From NCBI RefSeq assembly GCF_008017535.1, contig NZ_VRUA01000002.1, forward strand, positions 186,001 through 250,000: a stretch of 64,000 nucleotides of DNA, in the 5' to 3' direction. Position numbers and translations under genes: made by a program. The first letter of the stretch is position 1, and every line of letters begins with the position of its first letter. The notes beneath the pieces were generated by a model. The model did no database searches and had not been told where the DNA came from. It saw only the letters and a list, made by a program, of their open reading frames with translations. The stretch comes from Ottowia flava. Lineage in GTDB: Bacteria; Pseudomonadota; Gammaproteobacteria; Burkholderiales; Burkholderiaceae_C. This document shows positions 8,874 through 17,767 of this stretch, piece by piece.

Positions 8874-9772
8874 AGGATTTCCTTGAGCATGCGGTCCACG
8901 CCCTGCTGCCACGGCGGCAGGGTGAGGCCGAACACGGCTTGCAGGCGCGTGGTGTCCAGGCGCGAATTGTGCGGGCGCCGTGCGGGTGTCGGGAAGGTGT
9001 CGCTGGCGACGGGCTCCACCTCTTTTACTACCAATTCAGGAGCTGCCTGCGCAGATCTGTATTGGCCAAACACGTGATTGGCGTACGAAAACCAGGTCGT
9101 GTAACCGGCCGCCGCCAAATGGTAAGTACCGCCGTCTTCCGGCCGCGCCAGGCACTGGCGCAGGGTGTGGGCGGTGATGTCGGCGATCAGCTCTGCCCCC
9201 GTGGGTGCGCCCCACTGGTCGTCGACGATGGTGAGGCGCTCGCGCTCGGCCGCCAAGCGCAGCATGGTGCGGGCAAAGTTGCCGCCGCGCGCCGCGTAGA
9301 CCCAGCTGGTGCGAAAGATCAGATGGCGACAGCCGCTGGCGCGGATGGCTTCTTCGCCGGCCAGCTTGGTCGCGCCGTAAACGCTGAGCGGGCCGGTGGC
9401 GTCGCCCTCGCGCCAGGGCGTGTCGCCGCCGCCGTTGAACACGTAGTCGGTGCTGTAGTGGACCAGCAGCGCACCCACCTCGGCCGCGGCCTGCGCCAGC
9501 GCGGCGGGCGCCTCGGCGTTCAGGCGCCGGGCCAACGCCGGCTCGCTCTCGGCTCGGTCGACCGCCGTGTGGGCGGCGGCGTTGACGATGGCCGCAGGGC
9601 GCAGTGCGCACACCGTGGCCGCCAGCGCGTCCGGGTCGTTCAGGTCGCCGTGCAAGGCGCCTTGGCCGTGGCGGTCCAGCGCCGTGAGCGGGCCGAGCGG
9701 CGCCAGCGCGCGCTGCAGTTCCCAGCCGACCTGGCCGTTCTTGCCCAGCAGGAGGATGCCGTGGCCCGCCAT
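8870..9772 (-). CDS. rfbD: dTDP-4-dehydrorhamnose reductase
   Basis: RmlD, the final NAD(P)H-dependent step to dTDP-L-rhamnose, 300 residues. The Rossmann motif [13 protein letters not shown] is at residues 7-19; [11 protein letters not shown] and YGATKLAGE (Tyr/Lys catalytic pair) follow, then [14 protein letters not shown]. Near residues 231-250 the segment [12 protein letters not shown] is encoded by an in-frame copy of the 60-bp dispersed repeat. It lies between rfbB (3 nt gap) and rfbA (overlap). Confidence 0.94.
   Translation of the reverse strand: MAGHGILLLGKNGQVGWELQRALAPLGPLTALDRHGQGALHGDLNDPDALAATVCALRPAAIVNAAAHTAVDRAESEPALARRLNAEAPAALAQAAAEVGALLVHYSTDYVFNGGGDTPWREGDATGPLSVYGATKLAGEEAIRASGCRHLIFRTSWVYAARGGNFARTMLRLAAERERLTIVDDQWGAPTGAELIADITAHTLRQCLARPEDGGTYHLAAAGYTTWFSYANHVFGQYRSAQAAPELVVKEVEPVASDTFPTPARRPHNSRLDTTRLQAVFGLTLPPWQQGVDRMLKEIL
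9021..9080 (+). repeat. 60-bp dispersed repeat, copy B (inside rfbD)
   Basis: The plus strand reads AATTCAGGAGCTGCCTGCGC followed by AGATCTGTATTGGCC. It lies wholly within rfbD, which reads it on the opposite strand without a stop or frame change, as SAQAAPEL. Confidence 0.75.
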
Positions 9773-9775
9773 GCC

Positions 9776-10861
9776 TCAGGCAGCGGGCTGGGCCGCGCCG
9801 CCGTTCGACCCGTACTGCGTCGCCACCCAGTCGCGGTAGCCGCCCGACTGCACGTCGCGCACCCAGGCGTCGTTGGCCAGGTACCACGCGATGGTCTTGC
9901 GGATGCCGGTTTCGAACGTTTCGGCCGGCTTCCAGCCCAGCTCGCGCTCGATCTTGCGGGCGTCGATGGCGTAGCGTCGATCGTGGCCCGGGCGGTCCTG
10001 CACGTGCGTGATCTGCTGGCGGTAGCTGCCGCCGGCCGCGCGCGGGGCCAGCTCATCCAGCAGATCGCACACGGTGTGGACGATGGACAGGTTGGCCTTT
10101 TCGTTCCAGCCGCCGATGTTGTAGGTCTCGCCCAGGCGGCCCGCTTCCAGCACGCGGCGGATGGCCGAGCAGTGGTCCTTCACGTACAGCCAGTCGCGCA
10201 CCTGTTGGCCATCGCCGTACACCGGCAGCGGTTGGCCGGCCAGGGCGTTGACGATCATCAGCGGGATCAGCTTCTCGGGGAAGTGAAACGGGCCGTAATT
10301 GTTGGAGCAGTTGGTCGTCAGCACCGGCAGCCCGTGCGTGTGGTGCCAGGCGCGCACCAGGTGGTCGCTGGCGGCCTTGCTGGCACTGTAGGGGCTGTTG
10401 GGCTCGTAGACGTGGGTTTCGGTGAAGGCGGGCGCGTCGGGCGCCAATGTGCCGTAGACCTCGTCGGTCGACACGTGCAGGAAGCGGAAGGCGGCGCGCT
10501 CGGCCTCGGGCAGGCCACCCCAATACGCCCGCGCGGCTTCCAGCAAGCGAAAGGTACCGACGATGTTGGTGACGACGAAGTCCTCCGCCCCATGGATGGA
10601 GCGGTCAACGTGGCTTTCGGCCGCGAAGTTGACGATGGCGCGCGGCCGGTGCTCGGCCAGCAGGCGCTCCACCAAGGCGCTGTCGCCAATGTCGCCCTGC
10701 ACGAAGACGTGGCGCGGATCGTCCTGCACCGAAGCCAGGTTGGCCAGGTTGCCGGCGTAGGTCAGCTTATCGAGGTTGACGACCGGCTCGTCGCCCTGAG
10801 CCAGCCAGTCCAGCACGAAGTTGCTGCCGATGAAGCCGGCGCCGCCGGTGACAAGAATCAT
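9776..10861 (-). CDS. rfbB: dTDP-glucose 4,6-dehydratase
   Basis: RmlB, a short-chain dehydrogenase-fold enzyme making dTDP-4-keto-6-deoxyglucose. It has 361 residues, the usual size. Motifs: [19 protein letters not shown] at the N-terminus, [21 protein letters not shown], and [15 protein letters not shown] (YxxxK). [18 protein letters not shown] and [14 protein letters not shown] are also diagnostic. It is the first gene of the rfbBDAC-glycosyltransferase operon; a 145-bp gap separates it from the divergent phasin-like gene. Confidence 0.96.
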   Translation of the reverse strand: MILVTGGAGFIGSNFVLDWLAQGDEPVVNLDKLTYAGNLANLASVQDDPRHVFVQGDIGDSALVERLLAEHRPRAIVNFAAESHVDRSIHGAEDFVVTNIVGTFRLLEAARAYWGGLPEAERAAFRFLHVSTDEVYGTLAPDAPAFTETHVYEPNSPYSASKAASDHLVRAWHHTHGLPVLTTNCSNNYGPFHFPEKLIPLMIVNALAGQPLPVYGDGQQVRDWLYVKDHCSAIRRVLEAGRLGETYNIGGWNEKANLSIVHTVCDLLDELAPRAAGGSYRQQITHVQDRPGHDRRYAIDARKIERELGWKPAETFETGIRKTIAWYLANDAWVRDVQSGGYRDWVATQYGSNGGAAQPAA

Positions 10862-11006
10862 GAGATAGGTTTCCTTACCGCGGTGGCGGGCACTGCCGCC
10901 ATGATCGCGCCGATTATTTCATTTTCGCCACCCCCTGCACCCACGCGACGCCCGCAGGCCTTGCGGCACAATGGGCGCGTCCGCTTTGTGCGCCCCATCC
11001 TGCACC

Positions 11007-11462
11007 ATGGCCACTTCCCGCAAGCGCCCTGCCGCTGACCCTGCAGATCCGACACCGACTCCAACGCCCGGCCCAGACAACGTCTGGCTGGCCGGCATGG
11101 GCGCGCTGGCTCAGGCTCAGGCGCGCGGCACCCAGGCCTTCGATGCGCTGGTGCGCGAAGGCTTGGCCCAGCAGGCCAAGGCGCGCGAGGCCGCCGAGTC
11201 CGAGATGTCCAAGGCCGCTGAGCGCCTGAGCGCCATGACGTTGGGCAGCGCCAACCCCTGGGACCGCCTGGGCGGCATTTTTGAGGGGCGCGTACAGCAG
11301 GCGCTGGAGCGACTCGGCATGCCCTCGCCGGAACTGCTGGCCGCGCTGTTGGCTCGAATCGAGGCGCTGGAAGCGCGCGTGGCCGTTTTGGAAAGCGCAA
11401 CGCCCCCCGCCGGCGACCCGGTGCGCCGCCCGCGCGCCAAGCCCCGCTCCCCTGGAAACTGA
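11007..11462 (+). CDS. Phasin-like polyhydroxyalkanoate granule protein
   Basis: Small helical protein of 151 residues with a basic, Pro-rich N-terminus (about residues 1-25), a central helix LAGMGALAQAQARGTQAFDALVREG, and a C-terminal heptad-like segment LLARIEALEARVAVLES. This matches the pattern of PhaF/PhaI-type phasins, which coat polyhydroxyalkanoate granules. ATG 11007 is chosen over an upstream frame extension. Its stop overlaps the next start by one base (TGATG). No PHA synthase is nearby, so the assignment rests on sequence pattern alone. Confidence 0.6.
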   Translation: MATSRKRPAADPADPTPTPTPGPDNVWLAGMGALAQAQARGTQAFDALVREGLAQQAKAREAAESEMSKAAERLSAMTLGSANPWDRLGGIFEGRVQQALERLGMPSPELLAALLARIEALEARVAVLESATPPAGDPVRRPRAKPRSPGN

Positions 11463-12328
11463 TGTTGGCTTCGATCGCACAAACGCCTTTTTTTGACGCC
11501 CCTGACGCGGGGGCCCTGCGCCTGCAGCGCAAGCGCCTCGTCACCGCGCTGTCGGTAGCGGTGCTGGTTCACGCCGTGGTGCTGGTCGCGCTGGCCATGC
11601 CGCCGCGCTTTAAGCTGGGTATCGATCGCGCGGACCCGGTGGTCACCCGCTGGATTCCGCTGCCGGCCACCCCCAGTCCGGGCGTGGCGCGCGAAGAACC
11701 CGCGCCCGCCGAACCCAGCCGGCCGAAGGCCGAAGCCCCTGCCAAGCCCAAGGAGCGCCCGGAGCGGACACGCCCCACGCCCCGTCCGGCACGCGATGAC
11801 GACAAGTCTGCGGCGACCCAGGTCGCCGAAGCGCCGACCGACGCCGCTTCCGCCGCGTCGTCGCCGCTGCCCGAGGGTCAGGATCCGCTGCGCATGCTGC
11901 CGACCACACCCGAGCGCTTTCAGATGCTGGACCGCCTGAGCCGCGATGTCGACGCCGACCCGTCGCTGTTCGCCCCCGGCAACGCCATCAGCGTGACGAT
12001 CGACCTGAACGGCCAGCCCAAGGTCTGGCGCTTCATCATCGTGGCGGGAGAAACGGTGAAGTCGATGGGCGGGCTGGATGTGCCCACGTTGCGCCTGCTG
12101 CACTACCCTGAAAACGACCGCGACGACCGGGTCGAGGTCTGGCTGGTGCCGCAGTTGGCATACCGCCCCATCCAGATCAACGTGACCTCGCCGGGTGCGC
12201 TCACCGCCCAAAACTACACGGCGCGCGCCGCGCTGGACCAGTTGGACCGGGCGGCGCGTGGTGAGCCCCCAGCCGGCACCGCGCTTGGCGCGGGCGCATC
12301 GGCCCCGAACAAACCGGCGTCCCAGTAA
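11462..12328 (+). CDS. Membrane-anchored DUF3108-like envelope protein
   Basis: A 288-residue protein with one membrane segment near residues 29-45 (LSVAVLVHAVVLVALAM). A long Pro/Ala/Glu-rich, TonB-like periplasmic linker follows (about 65-140), then a folded C-terminal domain with IDLNGQPKVWRFIIV and RVEVWLVPQLAYRPIQI. The last part resembles DUF3108 periplasmic proteins of Burkholderiales. Function unknown; the linker suggests it spans the periplasm. It is translationally coupled to the phasin-like gene. A true TonB is less likely because the TonB C-terminal motif is not seen. Confidence 0.6.
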   Translation: MLASIAQTPFFDAPDAGALRLQRKRLVTALSVAVLVHAVVLVALAMPPRFKLGIDRADPVVTRWIPLPATPSPGVAREEPAPAEPSRPKAEAPAKPKERPERTRPTPRPARDDDKSAATQVAEAPTDAASAASSPLPEGQDPLRMLPTTPERFQMLDRLSRDVDADPSLFAPGNAISVTIDLNGQPKVWRFIIVAGETVKSMGGLDVPTLRLLHYPENDRDDRVEVWLVPQLAYRPIQINVTSPGALTAQNYTARAALDQLDRAARGEPPAGTALGAGASAPNKPASQ

Positions 12329-12347
12329 GCCCCGGCAGCGTCACCCC

Positions 12348-13004
12348 ATGGCCAAGAAAGCGCCCCGCCGCACCGCCGAGCGCATTCTGGCCGCCACGCT
12401 AGAGCTGTTCAACCGCTTTGGCGAGCCCAACGTCTCCACCACCGTGATCTCGGCCGAGCTGAACATCAGCCCCGGCAACCTGTACTACCACTTCCCGTCC
12501 AAGGACGAGCTGGTCAACACCTTGTTCGACCAGTACGAAGCCCGCGTGGTCGTGCTGCTGGCCGCCAGTGACGACGTGCGCGACCTGGAAGACGCATGGT
12601 TCTTCCTGCACACGCTGTTCGAGCTGATCTGGGCCTACCGCTTCCTGTACCGCGACCTGAACCACCTGCTGTCGCGCAACCGCCGACTGGAAACGCACTT
12701 CCCCGCCATCCTGATGCGCAAGAAGGGCGCGCTGCGCGTCATGCTCGACCAGTTGCTGGCACCCGACGCCGACGACGCCGCCACGCGCGACGCCGTGGCC
12801 GCGAGCATGGTGGTGCTGCTGACCTATTGGCTCAGCTACGAGTACGTGCTGCAGCCGCGCACCGCGATGGAGCCTGAGAACGCGCAGGACGCCCTGCTGC
12901 GCGGCGCCTACCACGTGCTCAGCCTGATGGCGCCGCACCTACCCGACGCGCCGCGCGAGCACCTGAAAGCGCTGACCGAGGCCTACCAGCCCGCCATGGG
13001 CTAA
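12348..13004 (+). CDS. TetR-family transcriptional regulator
   Basis: TetR-type repressor of 218 residues. The N-terminal helix-turn-helix is clear: RTAERILAATLELFNRFGEP, then TTVISAELNISPGNLYYHFPSKDELV. The C-terminal ligand domain has a buried aromatic-rich stretch (FFLHTLFELIWAYRFLYRDLNHLL) as in a TetR subgroup of betaproteobacteria. It starts 19 nt after the DUF3108-like gene, so it is probably co-transcribed with the phasin-like gene. Target and ligand are unknown. Confidence 0.88.
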   Translation: MAKKAPRRTAERILAATLELFNRFGEPNVSTTVISAELNISPGNLYYHFPSKDELVNTLFDQYEARVVVLLAASDDVRDLEDAWFFLHTLFELIWAYRFLYRDLNHLLSRNRRLETHFPAILMRKKGALRVMLDQLLAPDADDAATRDAVAASMVVLLTYWLSYEYVLQPRTAMEPENAQDALLRGAYHVLSLMAPHLPDAPREHLKALTEAYQPAMG

Positions 13005-13033
13005 GCTGCCGTGAACAACCGCCCTTGTTCACG

Positions 13034-13807
13034 ATGAGCGCCTGGACCCCTTGCCCGTTTGCCGCCGACAGCCCGTTCGACGTCGCGCGCGTGCGCGCGC
13101 TCTGGCCCGAGCTGCACGCCGTCGATGCCGAGCCGTTGCCCGAGGACGAGGCGCTGTTGCACGGCTGGGCGCTGTTCCACACCGGCCTGTTTGAACAAGC
13201 GGCCGACACCGGCCTGGCCTCCGGCATCGACGGCTGGTCGCTGGCCAACCGCGCCACCGCGGCCCACGCCGCGCTGGTCGAGCCGAACGAGGGCGCGCGC
13301 CTGGAACTGTTCAAACGCGTGCACCAGTTGGCCAGCGCCCAGGTGCTTCAGCGGCCGCAGCTGGCCAGCGCCTGGTACTGGCAGGGCTACGCGCTGGCGC
13401 GCTACGCACAGGGCATCCACGTGGCGCGCGCGCTGGCGCAGGGCCTGGGCAGCCAAGTGCGCGCGGCGCTGCACGCCACGCTGGCGCTCAACCCACGCCA
13501 CGCCTACGCCCACGTGGCGCTGGGCGCCTTCCAGGCCGCGGTGATCGACAAGCTGGGCCCGATGGTGGGTGCCATGACCTACGGCGTCACGGCCCGCTCC
13601 GCGCTCGACCACCTCGAGCAAGCGCAACGCCTGGCGCCGCAGTCGGCCGCCGTGCTGCACGAATGTGCGGGCGCGCTGCTGCTGCTGGACGGCCGCGCCC
13701 GGCTGGACGAGGCCACGCGCCTGCAGGAAGCCGCCGCCCGCGTGGCCCCGCGCGACGCCGTGGAGCGCCTGTGGGTCGAGCTGGCCCGCACCAGCCTGGC
13801 GCTGTGA
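13034..13807 (+). CDS. Helical-repeat (TPR-like) protein of unknown function
   Basis: Predicted cytoplasmic protein of 257 residues; I do not recognise the family. It is Ala/Leu-rich and helical, with TPR-like spacing in segments such as ASAWYWQGYALARYAQG, LALNPRHAYAHVALGAFQAA and AQRLAPQSAAVLHECAGALL. No signal peptide or membrane segment. The ATG at 13034 follows the TetR stop by about 30 nt, so it may be in the same transcript. A perfect 8-bp stem hairpin overlaps its stop codon. Confidence 0.6.
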   Translation: MSAWTPCPFAADSPFDVARVRALWPELHAVDAEPLPEDEALLHGWALFHTGLFEQAADTGLASGIDGWSLANRATAAHAALVEPNEGARLELFKRVHQLASAQVLQRPQLASAWYWQGYALARYAQGIHVARALAQGLGSQVRAALHATLALNPRHAYAHVALGAFQAAVIDKLGPMVGAMTYGVTARSALDHLEQAQRLAPQSAAVLHECAGALLLLDGRARLDEATRLQEAAARVAPRDAVERLWVELARTSLAL

Positions 13808-13823
13808 CCTGACGGCAGGTCAC
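13804..13823 (+). terminator. Stem-loop over the stop codon of the TPR-like gene
   Basis: GTGACCTG and CAGGTCAC form a perfect 8-bp stem with the loop ACGG, including the TGA stop at 13805-13807. No T-tract follows, so it may be an mRNA-stabilising or attenuating hairpin rather than a classic terminator. Confidence 0.4.
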
Positions 13824-13903
13824 GCACGCCACAGCGCTAACATCCACGCCAGCCGACGCGCCGCAGGCTGCGCCGTCATTTTTCTGAACCCAGGAGTTTC
13901 GCC

Positions 13904-14161
13904 ATGTCCGACCTGAAAGACCGTTTCGACGCCGCCGTCGCCAATTCCAAAACCCTGAGCGAGCGCCCGGACAACCCGACGCTGCTGAAGATCTATTCGC
14001 TGTTCAAGCAGGCGACCGAGGGCGACAACGAAGAAGCGAAGCCGGGCTTTGCCGACATCGTGGCGCGCGCCAAGTGGGACGCCTGGAAGAAGCTGGAAGG
14101 CACGAGCAACGACGAGGCGATGCAGCAGTACATCGACCTCATCGAAACGTTGAAGGGCTGA
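13904..14161 (+). CDS. Acyl-CoA-binding protein
   Basis: An 85-residue ACBP-family protein, full length for a free-standing bacterial homologue. Seen features: MSDLKDRFDAAVA, the PTLLKIYSLFKQATEGD segment that forms the ligand site in ACBP, and KWDAWKKLEGTSNDEAMQQY with the conserved Lys and Trp. In the family it binds long-chain acyl-CoA and buffers its pool. A strong AGGAG ribosome site lies 8 nt upstream. A 96-bp gap separates it from the previous gene. Confidence 0.93.
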   Translation: MSDLKDRFDAAVANSKTLSERPDNPTLLKIYSLFKQATEGDNEEAKPGFADIVARAKWDAWKKLEGTSNDEAMQQYIDLIETLKG

Positions 14162-14335
14162 CCCCCTGTGGCGCCGGAGGCGCCTTCCCCCTGCTCTCTT
14201 CGCGCTGCGCGCTTCGGGCAGGGGGGCAACGCCGATGCCCGGTACACGCCCGGGCATGGCGTTCGCTGGTATTGGCGCCCCGCTGATTGCAGGCGCGGCA
14301 GCATGAGGCACGGCCAACCGCCTTGCTGGTCATGG
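14162..14335. repeat. GC-rich dispersed repeat, copy 1
   Basis: This follows the acyl-CoA-binding protein stop. It contains the hairpin GGCGCC-GGA-GGCGCC and a C-tract/G-tract pair around CGCTGCGCGCTTCGGGCAGG, then a GC-rich tail. The reverse complement of 60780-60912 has the same order of blocks. No gene is supported here. The 14162-14481 gap holds this element plus short repeat copy C and nothing else I can recognise. Confidence 0.6.
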
Positions 14336-14355
14336 CGCGGCACTTTGCGCGTCGA

Positions 14356-14420
14356 CGTATTTTTTAAGCCAAATCGGCCTCTGACCCTAGAGCAGATTGC
14401 GCGATCAGCTACTGAATTTC
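14356..14420 (-). repeat. 60-bp dispersed repeat, copy C (intergenic)
   Basis: The minus strand reads AAATTCAGTAGCTGATCGCG, CTCTAGGGTC and AGGCCGATTTGGCTTAAAAA. This is one of the most complete copies and defines the 3' half of the consensus. Confidence 0.85.
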
Positions 14421-14481
14421 TAGCAGCCCTGCGAATACAGGACGCTCGCTGGCACACGCAATGCGTCGGCGCGCAGCGCGC

Positions 14482-15609
14482 TCAACGCGTCGTCTTGTCG
14501 TCCTGACCCGCCTGCGCCGTCGCCGTCTCCAGCGCCCGCAGTTGGGCCAGCCGCTCGGCTTTGGGCAGCTTGCCCAGCGCCGCGACGGCGGCGTGAAAGC
14601 GCGGCCAGTCGCTGCCTTCTCGCACAAACAGGGCTTCGAAGGCCGGCACCAGTTCGTCGTACGCGGCCTGCACGCCGAAAAAGGCGTTGTTGGCCTCGGC
14701 CACCCAGCGGTCGTAGCCGTCGTAGGGCGTGCCGGCCGCGGCCCAACGCGCTTTCAGGTCGGCGTAGCGTTGGCGAAAGCGCGCCACTGCTTCTTCTTTC
14801 ATAGCTGCCAGCACAGTTGTATCAATGCCTGGCGCCCCTTTTTGCTTGTAAACCGCGTTCAGGTCGTCGCGCGTCAGCCGGCTCAGCGCACGGAAGTCGC
14901 GCCGGCGCTGGTCGAAGGCGGCGTACTCGCGCCGAGCCGCCTCGCTGGCGTGCGTGGCCAGCCAGCGCTGGCCGCCCAGACGCTCCACGGCCGTGGCGTA
15001 CGACTCGTTGAACATGGTGTCGTCGTCCACGTACACGACCTGGTGCGCCAGCTCGTGAAAGATCATCCGCGCCAGCTCGCCCTCGGGGTAGCGGATGAAG
15101 GTGGAGAGCAGCGGGTCGCCCCCCATCCAGTTCAGCCAGCCCAGCGTGGAATAGGCCGGGATGCCGTACACGCGCACTTCCAGCCCCTCGTCGCGCTGCA
15201 GCTGCTCGGCCAGCGCGCGCGCCTCGGCTTCGTCGTAGTAACCGCGGTAACCCACGCAGCCGACCACCGGAAAGCACCAGCGCTTGAGCGTCAGCGAATC
15301 CGGCGGCGCCGCCGCCACGTTCCACACCGCCGCGCGGCGCTTCAGGTCGCTGTAGCGGTGGTAGCTGGCGTTGTCGGGCAGCGCCAGATCCGTGACTGCG
15401 AAGGCGCGGATGCGCTTGGCCAGTTCCAGCCGCTGGCGCAAGTCATCCGGCGTCGCCGGGTCGGCCAGCACTTCTTCCACCGGCTTGGCCGCGCCCATCA
15501 GCGCCAGGTGGCCCTGGATGGATTGGGCGTAGTAGCTGGCGGCGGTGCAGCCGGAGAGCAGCCAGGCGCCAGCCACGGCCAACAGCACCCAGGCCGCGCG
15601 CCGCTTCAT
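14482..15609 (-). CDS. Secreted DUF2265-type putative aminopeptidase (lipoprotein)
   Basis: Putative zinc peptidase of 375 residues. The N-terminus MKRRAAWVLLAVAGAWLLSGC is a lipoprotein signal with lipobox LSGC, so it is probably membrane-anchored outside the cytoplasm. The HExxH motif appears as FHELAHQVVYVDDDTMFNESYAT, with a downstream Glu that could be the third ligand. This fits the bacterial DUF2265 'putative aminopeptidase' family. The start overlaps the stop of the upstream molybdopterin oxidoreductase as ATGA. A degenerate copy of the dispersed repeat encodes GIDTTVLAAMKEEA. Confidence 0.8.
   Translation of the reverse strand: MKRRAAWVLLAVAGAWLLSGCTAASYYAQSIQGHLALMGAAKPVEEVLADPATPDDLRQRLELAKRIRAFAVTDLALPDNASYHRYSDLKRRAAVWNVAAAPPDSLTLKRWCFPVVGCVGYRGYYDEAEARALAEQLQRDEGLEVRVYGIPAYSTLGWLNWMGGDPLLSTFIRYPEGELARMIFHELAHQVVYVDDDTMFNESYATAVERLGGQRWLATHASEAARREYAAFDQRRRDFRALSRLTRDDLNAVYKQKGAPGIDTTVLAAMKEEAVARFRQRYADLKARWAAAGTPYDGYDRWVAEANNAFFGVQAAYDELVPAFEALFVREGSDWPRFHAAVAALGKLPKAERLAQLRALETATAQAGQDDKTTR
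14788..14840 (+). repeat. 60-bp dispersed repeat, copy D (inside peptidase gene)
   Basis: The plus strand reads TGCTTCTTCTTTCATAGCTG followed by CCAGCACAGTTGTATC. It is partly degenerate but shares the 5' half of the consensus, and it is read through in frame by the minus-strand peptidase gene. Confidence 0.5.
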
Positions 15610-17636
15610 GCTGGCGCCCGCTCCACCTGCACCGCACAGTCGTAAAACGTCGGCCCACGGCCCATGTCGGTCAGCTTCTGGCTGGTGACTTCGTTGACGT
15701 TGGTGCCGGCCAGGCCGAACTTGCGCCACCAGATGCCCAGGCCGTTGACGACGCCGGGGCGGGCGCGGGTGCTGACGTCGGCCTTGACGCGGTAGTCGCC
15801 GCGGGCGTTGAAGACGCGCACCACGGCGCCGGAGGTAATGCCGCGGGTGGCGGCGTCATCGGGGTGGATTTCAAGCAGCGGCTCGCCTTCGATGCTGCGC
15901 AGGCTTTGCACGTTGACGAAGCTGCTGTTGAGGAAGTTGCGCGCCGGCGGCGAAATCATGGCCAGCGGGTAGTCGGGCGAGGCGCCGGCGGGCTCGTGGT
16001 TGGGGATGAAATCGGGCACGTCAGGCCCGCCAGACGTGCGCAGGCCGCTATCAAATTGGCACTTGCCCGATGCGGTGGGAAAGCCGCCTTCGGCGTACGG
16101 CGCATCGGGAATCGCCAGCGCGGCAAAGCCGTTTTGCAGCAGCGCGTTGAAGTCGATCTGTTTGCCGTAGGCCTGGCGGCACAGGGCTTCGTCGCTGTCG
16201 GCAAAGCACGGGGCGTCCAAGCCCATGCGCGCGGCCAGGTCGCGGAAGATCTGGGCGTTGCTGCGCGCTTCGCCCATGGGCGCGATGGCCGGGCGGTTGA
16301 GCAGCACGTCGGTGTGGCCATAGGCCAGGTGGATGTCCCAGTGCTCCAGTTGCGTGGTGGCGGGCAGGACGATGTCGGCGTGGTCGGCCGTGTCGGTCAG
16401 GAAATGCTCCAGCACGACGGTGAACAGGTCTTCGCGCTGGAAGGCGCGCACCACCTTGGGCGATTCGGGCGCGACGGCGACGGGGTTGCTGTTGTAGACC
16501 ACCAGCGCCTCGACCTTGGGGCCGAAGTCGGCCGACGCTTCGCGCAGCAGATCGTCGCCGATGGTGACCATGTTGATGGTGCGCGGCGTGCGCCCGGCCA
16601 GCAGGTCGGGCCGCTGCAGCGTGGCGCGGTCGACCGGGAACTGGCTGGAGCTGGACAGCAGCACGCCGCCCGCGCGGTGGCGCCAGGCGCCGGTGAGCGC
16701 CGGCAGGCAGGCGATGGCGCGGATGGCGTTGCCGCCGCCCGCGCAGCGCTGCACGCCGTAGTTGACGCGGATGGCGGCCGGTGTGGTGGTGCCATAGTCG
16801 CGCGCCAATTGCACGATTTGCGCCGCTGGCACGCCACAGGCCTGCGCGGCCCGCTTCGGATTCCATAGCATGGCGCGCGCTTTCAGCGCTTCCCAGCCGA
16901 CCGTGTGGCGGGCGATGTAGTCGTGGTCCAGCCAGTCGTGCACGATCAGCTCGTGCATGATGGCCAGCGCGAGCGCGGCGTCGGTGCCCGGCAGCAGGGC
17001 GATGTGCTCGTCGCACTTGTCGGCCGTTTCGCTGCGGCGCGGGTCGATGCAGACCAGGCGCGCTCCGTCGCGGCGCGCCTGCTGCGCCAGGCGCCAGAAG
17101 TGCAGATTGCTGCCGATCGAGTTGCTGCCCCAGATCAGGATCAGCCGGCTTTCGGCGAAGAATTCGACCTTCATGCCGACCTTGCCGCCCAGCGTGCGGG
17201 TCACGGCCTCGCCGCCGGCGGTGGCGCAGATGGTGCGGTCCAGCAGGCTGGCGCCCAGCTGGTGGAAGAAGCGCCGGTCCATCGATTCCCCTTGCACCAG
17301 GCCCATGGTGCCGGCGTAGCTGTAGGGCAGGATGGCCTGCGGGTCACGCGCGGCGATGGCGCCCAGGCGCTGGGCGATCTCGTCCAGGGCGGCGTCCCAG
17401 GTGATGGGCTCGAACCGGCCTTCGCCCTTGGCGCCGACGCGCCTGAGAGGCGTCAGCACCCGTTCCGGATGGTTGGTCCTTTCGGCGTACTTCGACACTT
17501 TGGCGCACAGCACGCCGTCGGTCGACGGGTGCGCCGGGTTGCCACGCACCCGGACGGCGCGGCCATCCTCGACGGTGGTCACCAGGCTGCAGGTGTCGGG
17601 GCAATCGTGGGGGCAGGCGCCAACCACCTCAGCCAT
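15606..17636 (-). CDS. Molybdopterin-dependent oxidoreductase (BisC/DMSO reductase superfamily)
   Basis: Large oxidoreductase of 676 residues from the ATG at 17636 (a GTG at 17645 is an alternative). An N-terminal [4Fe-4S] motif CPHDCPDTC with a later Cys (GVLCAKVSKYAERTNHPERV) is clear. The molybdopterin domain has GSNSIGSNLHFW and IDPRRSETA, and the C-terminal dinucleotide-binding domain has a barrel near LLEIHPDDAATRGI. There is no signal peptide, so it is probably cytoplasmic. Subtype and substrate cannot be assigned. It is translationally coupled to the downstream lipoprotein peptidase. Confidence 0.88.
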   Translation of the reverse strand: MAEVVGACPHDCPDTCSLVTTVEDGRAVRVRGNPAHPSTDGVLCAKVSKYAERTNHPERVLTPLRRVGAKGEGRFEPITWDAALDEIAQRLGAIAARDPQAILPYSYAGTMGLVQGESMDRRFFHQLGASLLDRTICATAGGEAVTRTLGGKVGMKVEFFAESRLILIWGSNSIGSNLHFWRLAQQARRDGARLVCIDPRRSETADKCDEHIALLPGTDAALALAIMHELIVHDWLDHDYIARHTVGWEALKARAMLWNPKRAAQACGVPAAQIVQLARDYGTTTPAAIRVNYGVQRCAGGGNAIRAIACLPALTGAWRHRAGGVLLSSSSQFPVDRATLQRPDLLAGRTPRTINMVTIGDDLLREASADFGPKVEALVVYNSNPVAVAPESPKVVRAFQREDLFTVVLEHFLTDTADHADIVLPATTQLEHWDIHLAYGHTDVLLNRPAIAPMGEARSNAQIFRDLAARMGLDAPCFADSDEALCRQAYGKQIDFNALLQNGFAALAIPDAPYAEGGFPTASGKCQFDSGLRTSGGPDVPDFIPNHEPAGASPDYPLAMISPPARNFLNSSFVNVQSLRSIEGEPLLEIHPDDAATRGITSGAVVRVFNARGDYRVKADVSTRARPGVVNGLGIWWRKFGLAGTNVNEVTSQKLTDMGRGPTFYDCAVQVERAPA

Positions 17637-17767
17637 GGTGGTCACCCGGTGCGCTGTGGCGCGGAATGAACAACGGCATCAAAATACTCGGGTATGTAAT
17701 AAAAAGTTAGGGTTTAAACAGTAGACTTCCGCCTGCTTTTTGCAGTCGCAGTCTCGGAGTGCAACCC

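Noticed and set aside
8864-11038. 724-codon open frame on the plus strand
   Set aside because: It lies antisense to rfbD and rfbB, which have full family motifs. Long antisense frames are expected at this GC content; the translation is Arg/Gln/Val-rich with no domain.
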